From Henckelia pumila (taxonomy: Eukaryota; Streptophyta; Magnoliopsida; Lamiales; Gesneriaceae), in NCBI RefSeq assembly GCF_033568475.1, contig NC_133121.1, positions 136,556,375-136,620,374 on the forward strand: a stretch of 64,000 bases of DNA. The letters are read 5' to 3'. A model generated the notes under the pieces. The model saw only the letters and a program-made list of their open reading frames with translations, had not been told where the DNA came from and made no database searches. Shown here piece after piece: positions 36,025-48,600 of the stretch; position 1 is the stretch's first letter, and every line of letters starts with the position of its first letter. The translations under genes and the position numbers were made by a program.

Positions 36025-36711
36025 CCCTTTTTCCTGCAAGAACACAACAATTCCACTTACTCCTAGAGAAAATCCAACATAAACCTCTCCCGGAGACGTA
36101 TATATGGTGCGTTACATCATCTATATAGCAAGAAAACAACTACTATAAGTTACCCGTAGAATCGGAAGATGATGAAGATGATCAAAGCTGAACTGAACAG
36201 TATTTTATTGTGGAAAAACACTGCTAATAAAAAAGGGAGACGAATCCCATTTGCAGAGAAGGTGGGCCTCCCCGTTTTACTAACAATCACACAAATGACA
36301 CGACGCAAATTCCGAAAATAATTCAGGAAAAATCAAGAATGTATCCCTTACCGCGAGTAGTAATAGAAAATTTGATCTTGTGGGCAGCAGTCAGCAGATT
36401 GCAAATCGGAGTTAATATTCTATTGAAAAATTACTGATAAAATTATAAAATATAGTGTACTTTTACAGCTGAATATAATAAATAAGGCTCCAACTACATT
36501 CACAAGCACTGTTTCCTACTGAAAATCTGTTCGCAATTATTAGCTACCGGCAATACCAATTTACGGTGCCCAACTTGAGTTTTTTGAGGTATGAGGCGAG
36601 CATAAAAAATATTGGTGGCCTTAAAGTTTAATATTCATATATTTTTATCGATAAATATGATGGTATAAATTACATGACTTCTAAAAATAAAATTAAAGAT
36701 AGATAAAAATA
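36025..36711. other. Upstream region of the TLC gene
   Basis: Probable 5' UTR and promoter. Nothing further is recognised beyond AT-rich sequence. Confidence 0.5.
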
Positions 36712-37549
36712 TGTTTGATATACCTCAATAAAGTGATCTCCTTAGATGAACTGATGAAATTCCTCCAACAGATGAAATGAAGAAATTCCTCTAACAGAAG
36801 ATGAGTTGTTGCTGACCTGAAACCACGAACAAGAGTGTTAAAGGGGGCCGGCATATCCCCTCCGACGCTCAAGTCAGACGCTAGGATAGCGAAATATAGA
36901 GAGTGGTGTGTGTACACGAGTGAAAATTAAGATACAAATAATGAAAGTGAACATGGTATTTATAGGAAAGAGCTTCGTATTTAACGTCTACCTTCCTTAT
37001 CAAGAACCCGAGAATCCCGGGATCACAATCCCGAATATCTAGGCTGAGATCTCGCCCGAATCTTATCTTAAACACTGATCCTAACATCCTAGCTGGCTCA
37101 CCAAGGTTGCCGAACAAATCTACGAAGCTAACTCCCTAATGACCTCAGGGCTGAGCTGAGCTCCCAAATTTCCGAGCTTAGCTGGGAAGTAGGGCGGGAG
37201 AGCATGGCCGAGCTCCCGAGCTGAGCTGGGAATTATGGTGGGGGAGCTTGGCCGAGCTCCCGAGCTAAGCTCCCGACCTGAGCTGGGAATTATGGTGGGG
37301 AAGCTTGGCCGAGCTCCCGAGCTAAGCTCCCGACCTGAGCTGGGAATTATGGTGGGGAAGCTTGGCCGAGCTCCCGAGCTAAGCTCCCGACCTGAGCTGG
37401 GAATTATGGTGGGGGAGCTTGGCCGAGCTCCCGACCTGCCGAGGCCGAGTTCCCTATCTCTATCATAGCTTGCCAAATAATAACTCTTGGAGCTTAGGGT
37501 CATCGATGGGCTGAGAGAATCTCCTCCCGGGGTATCAATGTCATAAACA
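36712..37549. mobile_element. Solo LTR (fossil)
   Basis: An 838-bp segment with perfect short inverted termini, TGTTT at the left and AAACA at the right. AATA flanks both sides (36708-36711 and 37550-37553), fitting a partial target duplication. It contains GGGGTATCAATGTCAT near one end and GC-rich direct repeats inside, unlike its AT-rich surroundings. No internal coding part is adjacent, so it is an excised (solo) LTR; the family is not determined and the age is unclear. Confidence 0.55.
37200..37440. repeat. 57-bp GC-rich minisatellite in the solo LTR
   Basis: Copies of GAGCTTGGCCGAGCTCCC plus GAGCTAAGCTCCCGACCTGA plus GCTGGGAATTATGGTGGGG. The anchor GGCCGAGCTCCC lies at 37206, 37250, 37307, 37364 and 37421: one 44-bp step, then three exact 57-bp steps. 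57 is divisible by three, so both strands show long open frames with a 19-residue repeat (GARPSFPTIIPSSGRELSS on minus); these are almost certainly artefacts of the period. Confidence 0.85.
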
Positions 37550-38334
37550 AATACTAATAAAGTTAAGATCATCCAAACAAAATGTGAAATTTATGTTTTG
37601 AACCAGTACATATTCACTTGAATATAGATCGTCTCTCAGTTTTGGAAGCGAAAATATTGATTAATTTTGCATAATAAGTGTTCTCAAACACTTTTTTTCT
37701 TGATTGATTCATAGTCAAGTCATTTATCTTTCATATAACATAGTTGATTGAAGATGATTTTCGCACAAATTCAACTTGAAAAACTCTCTTTCGGTAAATA
37801 CAACTTCTTATGGATCACAAAACTTATGCAGTCAAGTGTTGGAAAATATCCTGAAACGAATCGATAAATAGAGATCGTGTGATTGCGAGCTTGATTATCA
37901 TATAATAGTGGGTATTTGGTTTTTAGCTGGAACTTACTAGATAGATATTTCATATTGATTATCGATTCTTGCTGAATGTTTACGAGAGATCAAAAGATAA
38001 ATGGACAATGAGACTTCAAGTTTTCATTATAGGCTACTACATATTAAATATTATTCATGGGATGAGGTCATGAATTAATTATATACTATACTAGTAATTT
38101 TTTAAAATTTTGTTGCCCCCAAAATTTTGGGACCCGAGACATTTGCCTCAAAATTCATATTACAGGTCCGGGCCTGCCAATTTATTAACTGTTTTTATAT
38201 TAAATGTTTGCAAAATTAAAGTTTGCTTATAATTTTATTGTAATAGATTTAAAATTTTAAATGATATTATTATTGGATAAATTTGAAATTAGGCTTTTAT
38301 ACGATATTATTTGTTCTAAACATAAGAACATTAG
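37550..38334. other. Intergenic, unclassified
   Basis: AT-rich sequence with a CCCAAAATTTTGGG palindrome and TACAGGTCCGGGCCTGCC near 38105-38180. The latter resembles ends of decayed hAT-type elements but no partner end was secured. Confidence 0.35.
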
Positions 38335-38690
38335 AACCAATGGTTTGTATGGAATTCCGTGGGATTTGAAATTCCAAATATCATTTTAGTGTTTGGTAAA
38401 TGAAAGTTTGAAACGAGATTGATATTTGATGGATTTCATGAGATTTCATTTAACTGAATAAAATTCTTATGAAATTTGTCTGATTTCGTGGAATTTCATA
38501 GAAATTTTGAAATCATACAAAGTTCGAAGTTTTTATATGATATTTCGTGTGATTTTATTGAAATTTTATTTTAGTCTTCACACTATTATATTTTAAATTT
38601 TTATCAAACACCAAAATGGAATTTCAATTTCATGTATTTGAAATCCAAATCTAAATCCATTTTCAAATCATAACGGTGTGTTTGGATGTC
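38335..38690. repeat. MITE, second copy of the GTGTTTGG family
   Basis: Shares CATTTTAGTGTTTGG, GATTTCATGAGATTTCATT and the right end ACGGTGTGTTTGGATG with the copy at 24498-24933. The left end is diverged. Confidence 0.5.
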
Positions 38691-38857
38691 TAAAAAATGA
38701 AATTTGGAATTGGATTTGGATTTGGAATTGGATTTGGATTTTAAAATCCATGGAATTGAAATTCCATTTTGAAGTGATTGATTTTAAATTAATGGTATTG
38801 CTTATTTGTACAACAAAACACATTTGATATTCTTACGTCTAATCACAAATTGAAGTT

Positions 38858-39170
38858 TGGATTAAACATTCAAAAGAGAAAAAATGTTTTTTTTTTATAA
38901 AAAAATAAGTGATTTTATTGTTTCAAATATGTTTGGATTGATTTAAAGTGATTTTAAAAGCACTTTAAGAAAAAAAAAGTGTTTTTTTTTAAAAAAAATA
39001 ACTTGCATTCAGTTTTTCAAATGTTTTTAAAAACTCAATAAAAAAATGTTTTAAATCTATTTATCCCAACACAAAATTATAACAGTTTTTACTTAAAAAA
39101 CACTTTTAAAAATCAACTTAAAAAAACACTTTTTTTAAACAAAATACTTTTGTATTCAAACTGACCGAAA
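38858..39170. repeat. Fold-back region
   Basis: Imperfect inverted repeats built on GTTTGGATTGATTTAAAGTG at the left and TTTTAAAAATCAACTT with GTATTCAAACTGACC at the right, in A/T-rich sequence. Probably another small non-autonomous element. Confidence 0.4.
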
Positions 39171-40064
39171 TGTTTGTGAGAGATAGAGTTTGATGGTACA
39201 TCCGTAAATTGTAAATGGTGATTTGTTAATAGACAAAAATATTGAGAGTAAGAGTGTCTCGAACAATTTCTATTTATTTTCCAAAATATTAGAATAAATT
39301 TTGATTAATCGGAATCATTGTGAGACCAAATTCTGGATTTGAATAGACATACATAGTAAAAAGGAAAAAAATTAATTGCAAGTTCTGGTGATTTAGTTTA
39401 TATTAATTACTTCAATTTAAATAATTTTATTGTTTTATAAATTCACCATTTTATGACAAATGGTACGGGTAACTATGCCGTTAATATTTATATGAAATTC
39501 GGCTTATTAACTTTTTTTGGACAGCTTATTAAGCAACTTCTATTTATTTATTTTGGAATCCGGGGATCGAACTTGTGTATCGACCTAAATTTGAAAATTT
39601 GATGTCAAATGCTATAAATTGAATAATTACTTTGATGTTAAATTAACGCGGTTTAGTTTTGTTTTCGTTCAAAAAAAATTATATGATATTTGAATCTATC
39701 TACTTGTTAAATTAAATGGATGATGTGGTTGGGAACTTGGGAAGTACCGCTACACTCATTTGATGCAACCTTCTAACCGATTGAGGTTGACCATGATCAA
39801 GTGTGGGTAAAACTTTTTAGAGTTTGCTCAAATTTAAATTTATGGTTTATTTCAAAATAAATAATATATATAAAAATCAGTATTTATGTTTGTATATTTT
39901 AATATATAATATAATAATAATATAAATAACTGTTGTCACATGACACTCAATAAAGTGACACTTGTTTTTTGGGAGGTAGGGTTTGAAATTGAGAGCATCT
40001 TTGTGTGGAAATTGGAATTCTCCCACTCTCCACGTAGCGTGAAAGCTGTCTACGTTGAAAACGT

Positions 40065-40069
<5 letters not shown>
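39171..40069. other. Intergenic, nothing recognised
   Basis: AT-rich; no coding or repeat structure supported. Confidence 0.5.

Positions 40070-40127
<58 letters not shown>
40070..40127. repeat. (TA)n microsatellite
   Basis: About 29 TA units. Confidence 0.95.
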
Positions 40128-40495
40128 TTATAACATTGTTTGAGTGTTGTCTAATATCTATATCTCAGTGAGAGTGTTGAATAGTTTACACATAATATTT
40201 ATATGAGCATCTAATATGAAAATAAAAGTATTGATAGATACAACATCGTTTTTTTAATACAAGATGTTTATGAACATTTTGCATGAACTAAAAACAATTA
40301 AAGCTTATTTTACACAAGAAAAAAATGCCACAAATTTTGATATTTGAAACGCATAAAATAGTTTTTTTATATTTATGACGTGGGAACGCGCAATCTCTAT
40401 CTTCAATATACACTGGATAAACTTTCGAACTAACGTAATAATTTGCAAGTCACGTTAACCAAATAAACCTCGATGAACAAAGAGTTTGTCAATAC

Positions 40496-40764
40496 TATAG
40501 TGGGGTAATACCCCCAATGTAGTTGTGCCGCCTTTAAGTGACCACACATACATTACATGTGGGGTCCACGTGAAATTATGCCAATGAGGTGCTTACATCC
40601 AACAAATGAATGGTAAATAAAGTATTGGGTCGAGGGAGAACGTTCGATGCTACCATGGGTAGCGTGGAGGGCTCTCAGTGGGCCCCACATAAAAGTGTGT
40701 GAGGCCCATTGATTTGGGCCAATCATGGAGGGCCACAATGCCTATGAGATACTACCCCATGAGC
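40496..40764. repeat. MITE-like element next to the MULE
   Basis: The left end ATAGTGGGGTAATACC is matched by the right end ATACTACCCCATGAG in reverse. Internal arms ACATGTGGGGTCCAC and GTGGGCCCCACAT also pair. 270 bp, GC-richer than its surroundings, no coding frame. Confidence 0.5.
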
Positions 40765-40868
40765 AACATGTACAAAACCGGTAGAGGGAATGAAAAATCT
40801 GACCGTTGACCAAGTAATAAATAATCCATTAATTTGGACATCTCTCAAAAGCAAAGTAGTTTATTTAT

Positions 40869-41684
40869 CGGAGATTTGGTGATAAATCCCTATACCCAAA
40901 AACACATTTACAATCAGTCCCCATGTCCCTAAATACATTACTGCACTCTCTGATACTCATAAATTATTTGTTTGAGATCCCTAGTCAACAAATCACATTA
41001 ATTTATATTTATCTTTCTTCTTTCCCTTCTCGTTTTTTACCCTTCTTTCTCATCCCCTCTTTCACGCACAGTAAATCCCTAGCTATGGAAGACTAAGGCG
41101 CCTGTAGACGAAGCATAATCTTTTTTCTAAAAATTCAACGATAAATCATCTTCTCCCCTCATTCTTTATTTCGTTTTTTTCCTTCTCGTGGATACGATCT
41201 TCACTTCACGATTTCTCCTCTCCTCTATTTCACGAATTCTACAGTAAATCACTAGCCCCTTGGACGACGAAGGACTGGAAGAGCACGAGGGGCAGTCTAA
41301 CCTGTACCTGTGCGAGTGAAAGAAGATGACATTAGAAATCCTTGAATCGATATCTGTAATCTCTGCCGTTTTTTCTGTCGTTCTCCTGGATTTGCTTTTT
41401 CACTGTTATGCCCGTGATTTTGATTCAATTTTCTTGGTGCGCATGTAATGGATTTTGTTGTTTTGAACGGTGTTGAATGATCGAATCAAAGAAGCAGTAG
41501 CAGTAGAGTATTTTGCTCAAACATTTTATAAGAGGCAGTAGCGACTCTATTCAAAATGCTCTCAATCTATTTTTTTTTTTAAAAAAAATTGAAGCCTCTT
41601 TGGTTCCATTTTGTAAGTCATGATTATAGAGTAGATGATTATTTGAATTTGCAAAGCGATGGAGATGACAAAGTATTGATTTAT
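40869..41684 (+). repeat. Left terminal inverted repeat of the MULE
   Basis: Matches 54336-53514 in reverse with scattered substitutions and a few small indels. It contains CTATACCCAAAAACACATTT near the tip and a CT-rich stretch (41020-41060), which could hold promoter elements for the plus-strand gene; that function is inference from other MULEs. Confidence 0.9.
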
Positions 41685-41836
41685 TTCTTGGATAATTTCC
41701 TATTTTAGCTAGTAGAAATTGCAAGTATTTTTTCTACAATTGTCAATAAAATGTTAGCAACTAGAAGATTTACTCATCTTGTACTCTACATCCATCTTAT
41801 TTATCATGATTGTCGTATAACACGAGAACTACGATA

Positions 41837-44800
41837 ATGGCTCCACGGGGAAGAAAACAATCTCGAAACCTACTGTCCCTTGAAGCTGACCGATCGAGGA
41901 AGACCCCCAACCAACAAATGCCTCCGACCAAGGAAAAATTAGGTTTGTACTTATTGTGTTATATTCGTCATATTTTTGTGCAAATTTTGTGATGATATTT
42001 TTGTTTGTGTCAATTTAATTTGTTTAACGCTATTTGTTTCGTTGTCATCCTTTTTTAATTGTGTTTGTTTTCTTGAAATTTTTTGTTTCTGATTTTGATG
42101 TGACTAACTGATTTTGATTCAAATTATACTGGTTTTGAAGCATTATATTTTGATAAAATGAATGAAATAGAGTATTTGAACTAGTTGGATAGCAATATAT
42201 TTGGTAATATGAAATATTTTTTCGAAAAGGATTCCACTTCACTGTAATTTGAAGTTTGTGTTAGTTTTTCTTCAAATTATGTTGCGGTTTCAAACATTGC
42301 GTTCGATATTATGTGTTGTTTGGACGAAGTTAAGAATTTTATGATTTCTACTGGAATTAGTTGTTTTAGTGATATTGTTTTAATTTTTTTATGCAGATAT
42401 GGTTGAAGATGAAAATTGTATTGACGAAAACGAGCGAAATGGGTCGATTGGAAAGGATGTAATGTCACGCTGTTCTTCAACCTATTTTAGAAAAGTAATG
42501 AACAAGCTAGAACCGAAACTTAGTGAGAAGCAATTGGACAGGATAAAAAGTACGCCTTTCTGCAAATGGTTGAATATGCCCAAACTCTCAATATATCGCA
42601 CTAGAGTAGACGTTGTATTGAAGAGATTTGACAGTTACTCCTCATCTTTCTTTATTGGGAAGGATATTATCGTCCCTTTCATATCATTTGAGTTCTCCCT
42701 CGTACTTGGTCTGCCACATGCAGGCCCGCAGGTTGACCTAGATCTCAGAACACAATCAAACTTTTTATCACGATATTTTTCAGGGAAACTTTGCAATGCC
42801 ACGAGGAAGAAAATTTCTGAGAATCTCTTGTTATTAGCTGAATGAAATGATGACTTGCAGCTAGATGATTTTATCAGAATGTTTATCTTGTTTGCATTCA
42901 ATTGCATAGTATTTCCATTGAGTACCTATATGACACCTCGGTTTGTGTTCTCTTATATTGATGATTTCTCGAACTTTTTCGAGTACTCATGGGGAGACGC
43001 TGCATATAGATTTCTGTGTGATAAAATAGCAACACATATTGTTGAGCCTGATGGAACGGTTGCAGGAACTATTTGGATGGTTGCGTTGTTGGGATGATGG
43101 TCAGTTTGTATTATGTTTTCTAAATAAGATTTTATCATTTTTTGTATCATATGATTTATATTTTTGTTCATCTAGGCTTGGTTTTACGAAAAATTCCCTT
43201 CCCTAGGAGTATTATTTGGTTCTTTACGTACATTTCCCCGATTGTTTAAGTGGTGTGAGAGCAAGATACCATTGAATGTTGAAGCTGCGGATGCTCTACT
43301 GAAAAAGATTACGCGTACTAAGGTATTTTATTTTAAGCTTAATTTGTAGTTTTTCAGATGCGACATTTCACTTTTATTTGTGAATAGGTGTTGAGAATAA
43401 CTCCATTTGGTGAGGAAATATAGATTTTTGGTGAGAGCCATAGAAATGAACGGGTAAATTATTTAATGTCAGAAAATGTATTATATGATTACAATTAAGA
43501 ATTTATATTGATTTAAATGAGTTAATTTTTTAGGTTTCATCTAAAATAAAAGAGGAAGAAACGACGTGTAGAATACAGAGGTTGGAGAAAACTGTGGAGG
43601 ATCAACTCCATGAGATTTAAAGGCTTAAAGAATCATGCCAAACAAATAGAATCATTAAGAAAGAAATCGGGGCTAGTTTGGCTGATGGTGAGGCGGTTGA
43701 GAAGAAAAATGATGGCAAGAATGTTCCTATTGTAGATGAATTCAAAGATTTGACAAATACGAAGGTGGATATGATGAAAGCTGGAATATTAATGTTGTTG
43801 CTGATTTCAAAGGCGATGGTGCTTCTTTCTCTAAGTTGAATTTTGAAAATAAGATTATTGAGGATGCTTCTTTGAGAGAGGTTGTGGATGAACGCAACAG
43901 TGAAAGTGCTATCACAGACTCCGAAGAAGAAAACGTCAGTAATCTTATATCTTCGATTGTCAAGAATGTAATGACAAGAACTGGTCGTGTGAAAAAGAGA
44001 AAAACAGATATGTTTGTGACTCCTCCGAGTTCCACTCCAAGACATAAAACAAAGTCTGTAATGCGAGACAGAGACTTTACCATAATCAGTGACGAGGTAC
44101 CATAATTTTTTTAAAAAAGATTCTAGTATTTCATTTTTTGATTTTTTTTTCTCGAAGGAAAGCAAAGGCACAAATGAATCTGGTTATGAAGATGAGTCGG
44201 CCCTCGATATATACAAAGGCCGAGAATATTTCTGTGGTAGCATAGATGTCTCGAGTGATGATCCCAAAATTATTATGGATTATCTAACGCAAGAAAAAAA
44301 TATGGTACGGCTCGTATGATATCTTTAATTGATTTAATTTTTTTTTATATAATCATGTTCTTGTTTATCTAGTGGCACTGTGTGGGAAGGAGAAAGATTC
44401 CCAATTTTTGGAGATCAATTGTGTCATTTGCTATTTGGGAAAAAAGTCAGAGGTGATATCATCAATTGTTATATGCAAATTGTAAGTGGATATAGTCGGA
44501 AAAATGGTTTTGACATACTTTGCATGGATACAACAGTACAGGTATACGTTTTTGTAGACTTTGAATGATTTTTTTTTCATGTATGGTTAATAATTAGTAA
44601 CTTATGATATTCAGGATGAGGTGTTGAGTGCGTTAGAAAGGTCAAACAAAAAGCGAATGTTGAAAGATGATGATTATCTTCATTTTTTGTCACAATTGAC
44701 AAAAGATTTGAGGAAACAACTGGAGGAAGTAAATAAAAACTCAATGGATCGGTGCAGATTTTTATTGTTTCCAATGAATAGAAATGACCATTGGTTCTTG

Positions 44801-45217
44801 TTGATATACAAAACAGAGACAAGAGAGTTTGAATTAAGGAACTCAATACACACTCCTCAGGCACTTGGAACCGCAAGATCTTACGTAAGTTTTATATTTA
44901 ACTACATTTCTACTACTTTCAAATGTTGTTTTTGTTATTTAATGGTCAATACGTTTTCACAGGTAAATATTTTGATGGGTTATATGAGGGTTATGTTCGG
45001 TTACGACATGGATAAACATATTAAACGAGTTAATTGTCAGCAACAAGGTGCAGATTTGGATTGTGGAATTTAAACATGTTTGTGGTTGGAGTGCTACGCT
45101 CGAGACGACGATGAAACATGTATCTATGAAAAAGATTGCACAATGAATAGTGTCAGAGCACGGATTGCCGCAACCATATTGTCCGACAAAAATGGATTGT
45201 TCGGAAAAGTTTCATGA
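41837..45217 (+). pseudogene. Ulp1-like C48 cysteine protease carried by the MULE
   Basis: Plus-strand pieces. A short basic first exon (MAPRGRKQSR, 41837-41941) is followed by an exon from 42398 with a DUF1985/plant-mobile-type region (KWLNMPKLSIYRTR, FISFEFSLVLGLPHAGPQVD) and then, around 43177-43322, AWFYEKFPSLGVLFGSLRTF. A Ser/Glu-rich linker follows (about 43830-44100), and then the C48 peptidase part (WEGERFPIFGDQL, RNDHWFLLIYKTE, QQQGADLDCG). The catalytic His (DHW) and Cys (DCG) motifs are visible; the usual Asp position reads Asn (ELRNS). The frame is broken by at least three in-frame stops: after LLLAE near 42843, in the linker near 43617, and right after DCGI at 45071. There is at least one frame change near 43750-43830. 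Active relatives cleave SUMO from proteins; this copy is not expected to be functional. Confidence 0.85.
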
Positions 45218-45678
45218 AATATATAATTTATTATGTTGGATATGTTTGCAAAGGGACACATGTTAAGTTAGCAGATGCATCATTCCCTTGATCTTTTTGC
45301 GAGACTCACTTTTTGATTTTATTGTAATGTGTTGAGTCGTAAGCCATATTACTTGTGTGGAGCTAATCCATGTGCTCACTTTGATTTTATTTAGTTTTCA
45401 TGCCCGACCGGCACTTGTTGGTATAGTATTTTAGATTTTTGAGGTCATAGTTTGAATTAATTTCATATAAATTGCTGAATGAGTTTTCGAGATGTCCTAT
45501 TTATAAAGAGGTCATGCCAAAAATTTTGTAGGCCAAAAATACTTCTTTTTAAATCAATCGTTAATAGTTTATTTTGTTTCAATGTTAAGTTATTTTATAC
45601 CGAATATTATGCTAAAATAAGTAGACCAATAAATATAAAAAGAATAGAGATATCGTAAAGAATCTTCGTGTAAATAAT
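45218..45678. other. Spacer between Ulp1 pseudogene and satellite
   Basis: AT-rich. At 45585-45613 it holds an inverted copy (TTATTTTATACCGAATATTA) of the start of the 219-bp unit, so the array is entered through a short palindrome. Confidence 0.6.
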
Positions 45679-48600
45679 ATTATTTTTACATAATATTCGG
45701 TATAGAAATAGCTTAAAGTTAGCATATATCGGATAAATTCCGGCATAATCTTGGTCTATTTTAGCACATAACGAGGGTATTCGAGCACATATATTTGGAA
45801 GAAAGTTGTGCTACACTTTCAAAGTATCTCATCTCCTTGAAGTAGTTTAGTGGTGGAAATAAAAATCTTGATGTCATTTGCATCTAATGTTAAAGAAATT
45901 ATTTTTACATAATATTCGGTATAGAAATAGCTTAAAGTTAGCATATATCGGATAAATTTCGGCATAATCTTGGCCTATGTTAGCACATAACGAGGGTATT
46001 CGAGCACATATATTTAGAAGAAAGTTGTGCTACACTTTCAAAGTATATCATTTCCTTGAAGTAGTTTAGTGGTGGAAATAAAAATCTTGATGTCATTTGC
46101 ATCTAATGTTAAAGAAATTATTTTTACATAATATTCGGTATAGAAATAACTTAAAGTTAGCATATATCGGATAAATTCCGACATAATCTTGGCCTATTTT
46201 AGCACATAACGAGGGTATTCGAGCACATATATTTGGAAGAAAGTTGTGCTCCACTTTCAAAGTATCTCATCTCCTTGAAGTAGTTTAGTGGTGGAAATAA
46301 AAATATTGATGTCATTGCATCTAATGTTAAAGAAAATATTTTTACATAATATTCGGTATAGAAATAGTTTAAAGTTAGCATGTATCGGATAAATTCCGGC
46401 ATAATCTTGGCCTATTTTAGCACATAACGAGGGTATTCGAGCACATATATTTGGAAGAAAGTTGTGCTACACTTTCAAAGTATCGCATCTTCTTGAAGTA
46501 GTTTAGTGGTGGAAATAAAAATCTTGATGTCATTTGCATCTAATATTAAAGAAATAATTTTTAATAATATTATGTATAGAAATAGCTTAAAGTTAGCATA
46601 TATCGGATAAATTCCGGCATAATATTGGCCTATTTTAGCACATAACGAGTGTATTCGAGCACATATATTTGGAAGAAAGTTGTGCTCCACTTTCAAAGTA
46701 TCTCATCTCCTTGAAGTAGTTTAGTGGTGAAAATAAAAATATTGATGTCATTTGCATCTAATGTTAAAGAAATTATTTTTACGTAATATTCGGTATAAAA
46801 ATAGTTTAAAGTTAGCATATATCGGATAAATTCTGGCATAATCTTGGCCTATTTTAGCACATAACGAGGGTATTCGAGCACATATATTTGGAAAAAAGTT
46901 GAACTCCACTTTCAAAGTATCTCATCTCCTTGAAGTAGTTTAGTGGTGAAAATAAAAATCTTGATGTCATTTGCATCTAATGTTAAAGAAATTATTTTTA
47001 CATAATATTCGGTATAGAAATAACTTAAAGTTAGCATATATCGGATAAATTCCGGCATAATCTTGGCCTATTTTAGCACATAACGAGGGTATTCGAGCAC
47101 ATATATTTTGTAGAAAGTTGTGCTCCACTTTCAAAGTGTCTCATCTCCTTGAAGTAGTTTAGTGGTGGAAATAAAAATCTTGATGTCATTTGCATCTAAT
47201 GTTAAAGAAATTATTTTTACATAATATTTAGTATATAAATAGCTTAAATTTAGCATATATCGGATAAATTCCGGCATAATCTTGGCCTATTTTAGCACAT
47301 AACGAGGGTATTCAAGCACATATATTTGAAAGAAAGTTGTGCTACACTTTCAAAGTATCTCATCTCTTTGAAGTAGTTTAGTGGTGGAAATAAAAATCTT
47401 GATGTCATTTGCATCTAATGTTAAAGAAATTATGTTTACATAATATTCGATATAGAAATAGTTTAAAGTTAGCATATATCGGATAAATTCCGGCATAATC
47501 TTGGCCTATTTTAGCACATAACGAGGGTATTCGAGCACATATATTTGGAAGAAAGTTGTGCTCCACTTTCAAAGTATCTCATCTCCTTGAAGTAGTTTAG
47601 TGGTGGAAATAAAAATCTTGATGTCATTTGCATCTAATGTTAAAGAAATTATTTTTACATAATATTTAGTATATAACATATATCGGATAAATTTCGGCAT
47701 AATCTTGGCCTATTTTAGCACATAACGAGGGTATTCGAGCACATATATTTGGAAGAAAGTTGTGCTACACTTTCAAAGTATCTCATCTCCTTGAAGTAGT
47801 TTAGTGGTGAAAATAAAAATCTTGATGTCATTTGCATCTAATGTTAAAGAAATTATTTTTACATAATATTCGGTATAGAAATAGCTTAAAGTTAGCATAT
47901 ATCGGATAAATTCCGACATAATCTTGGCCTATTTTAGCACATAACGAGGGTATTCGAGCACATATATTTGAAAGAAAGTTGTGCTCCACTTTCAGAGTAT
48001 CTCATCTCCTTGAAGTAGTTTAGTGGTGGAAATAAAAATCTTGATGTCATTTGCATCTAATGTTAAATAAATAATTTTTAATAATATTATGTATAGAAAT
48101 AGCTTAATATATCGAATAAATTCCGGCATAATCTTGGCCCATTTTAGCACATAACGAGGGTATTCGAGCATATATATTTGGAAGAAAGTTGTGCTCCACT
48201 TTCAAAGTATCTCATCTCCTTGAAGTAGTTTAGTGGTGGAAATAAAAATCTTGATGTCATTTGCATCTAATGTTAAAGAAATTATTTTTACATAATATTC
48301 GGTATAGAAATAGCTTAAAGTTAGCATATATCGGATAAATTCCGGCATAATCTTGGCCTATTTTAGCATATAACGAGGGTATTCGAGCACATATATTTGA
48401 AAGAAAGTTGTGCTCCACTTTCAAAGTATCTCATCTCCTTGAAGTAGTTTAGTGGTGGAAATAAAAATCTTGATGTCATTTGCATCTAATGTTAAAGAAA
48501 TTATTTTTGCATAATATTCGGTATAGAAATAGCTTAAAGTTAGCATATATCGGATAAATTTCGGCATAATCTCGGCCTATTTTAGCACATAACGAGGGTA

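Noticed and set aside
37120-37572. Long proline/serine-rich ORF on the minus strand (and a mirror ORF on plus)
   Set aside because: Created by a 57-bp minisatellite whose period is a multiple of three; no start context or domain.
38100-38185. End-like sequence CAGGTCCGGGCCTGCC of a decayed hAT element
   Set aside because: A partner end near 36550 was considered, but pairing was too weak to support an element.
43617-44171. Minus-strand ORF of 184 codons opposite the Ulp1 linker
   Set aside because: Shadow of the low-complexity linker of the Ulp1-like gene; no family similarity.
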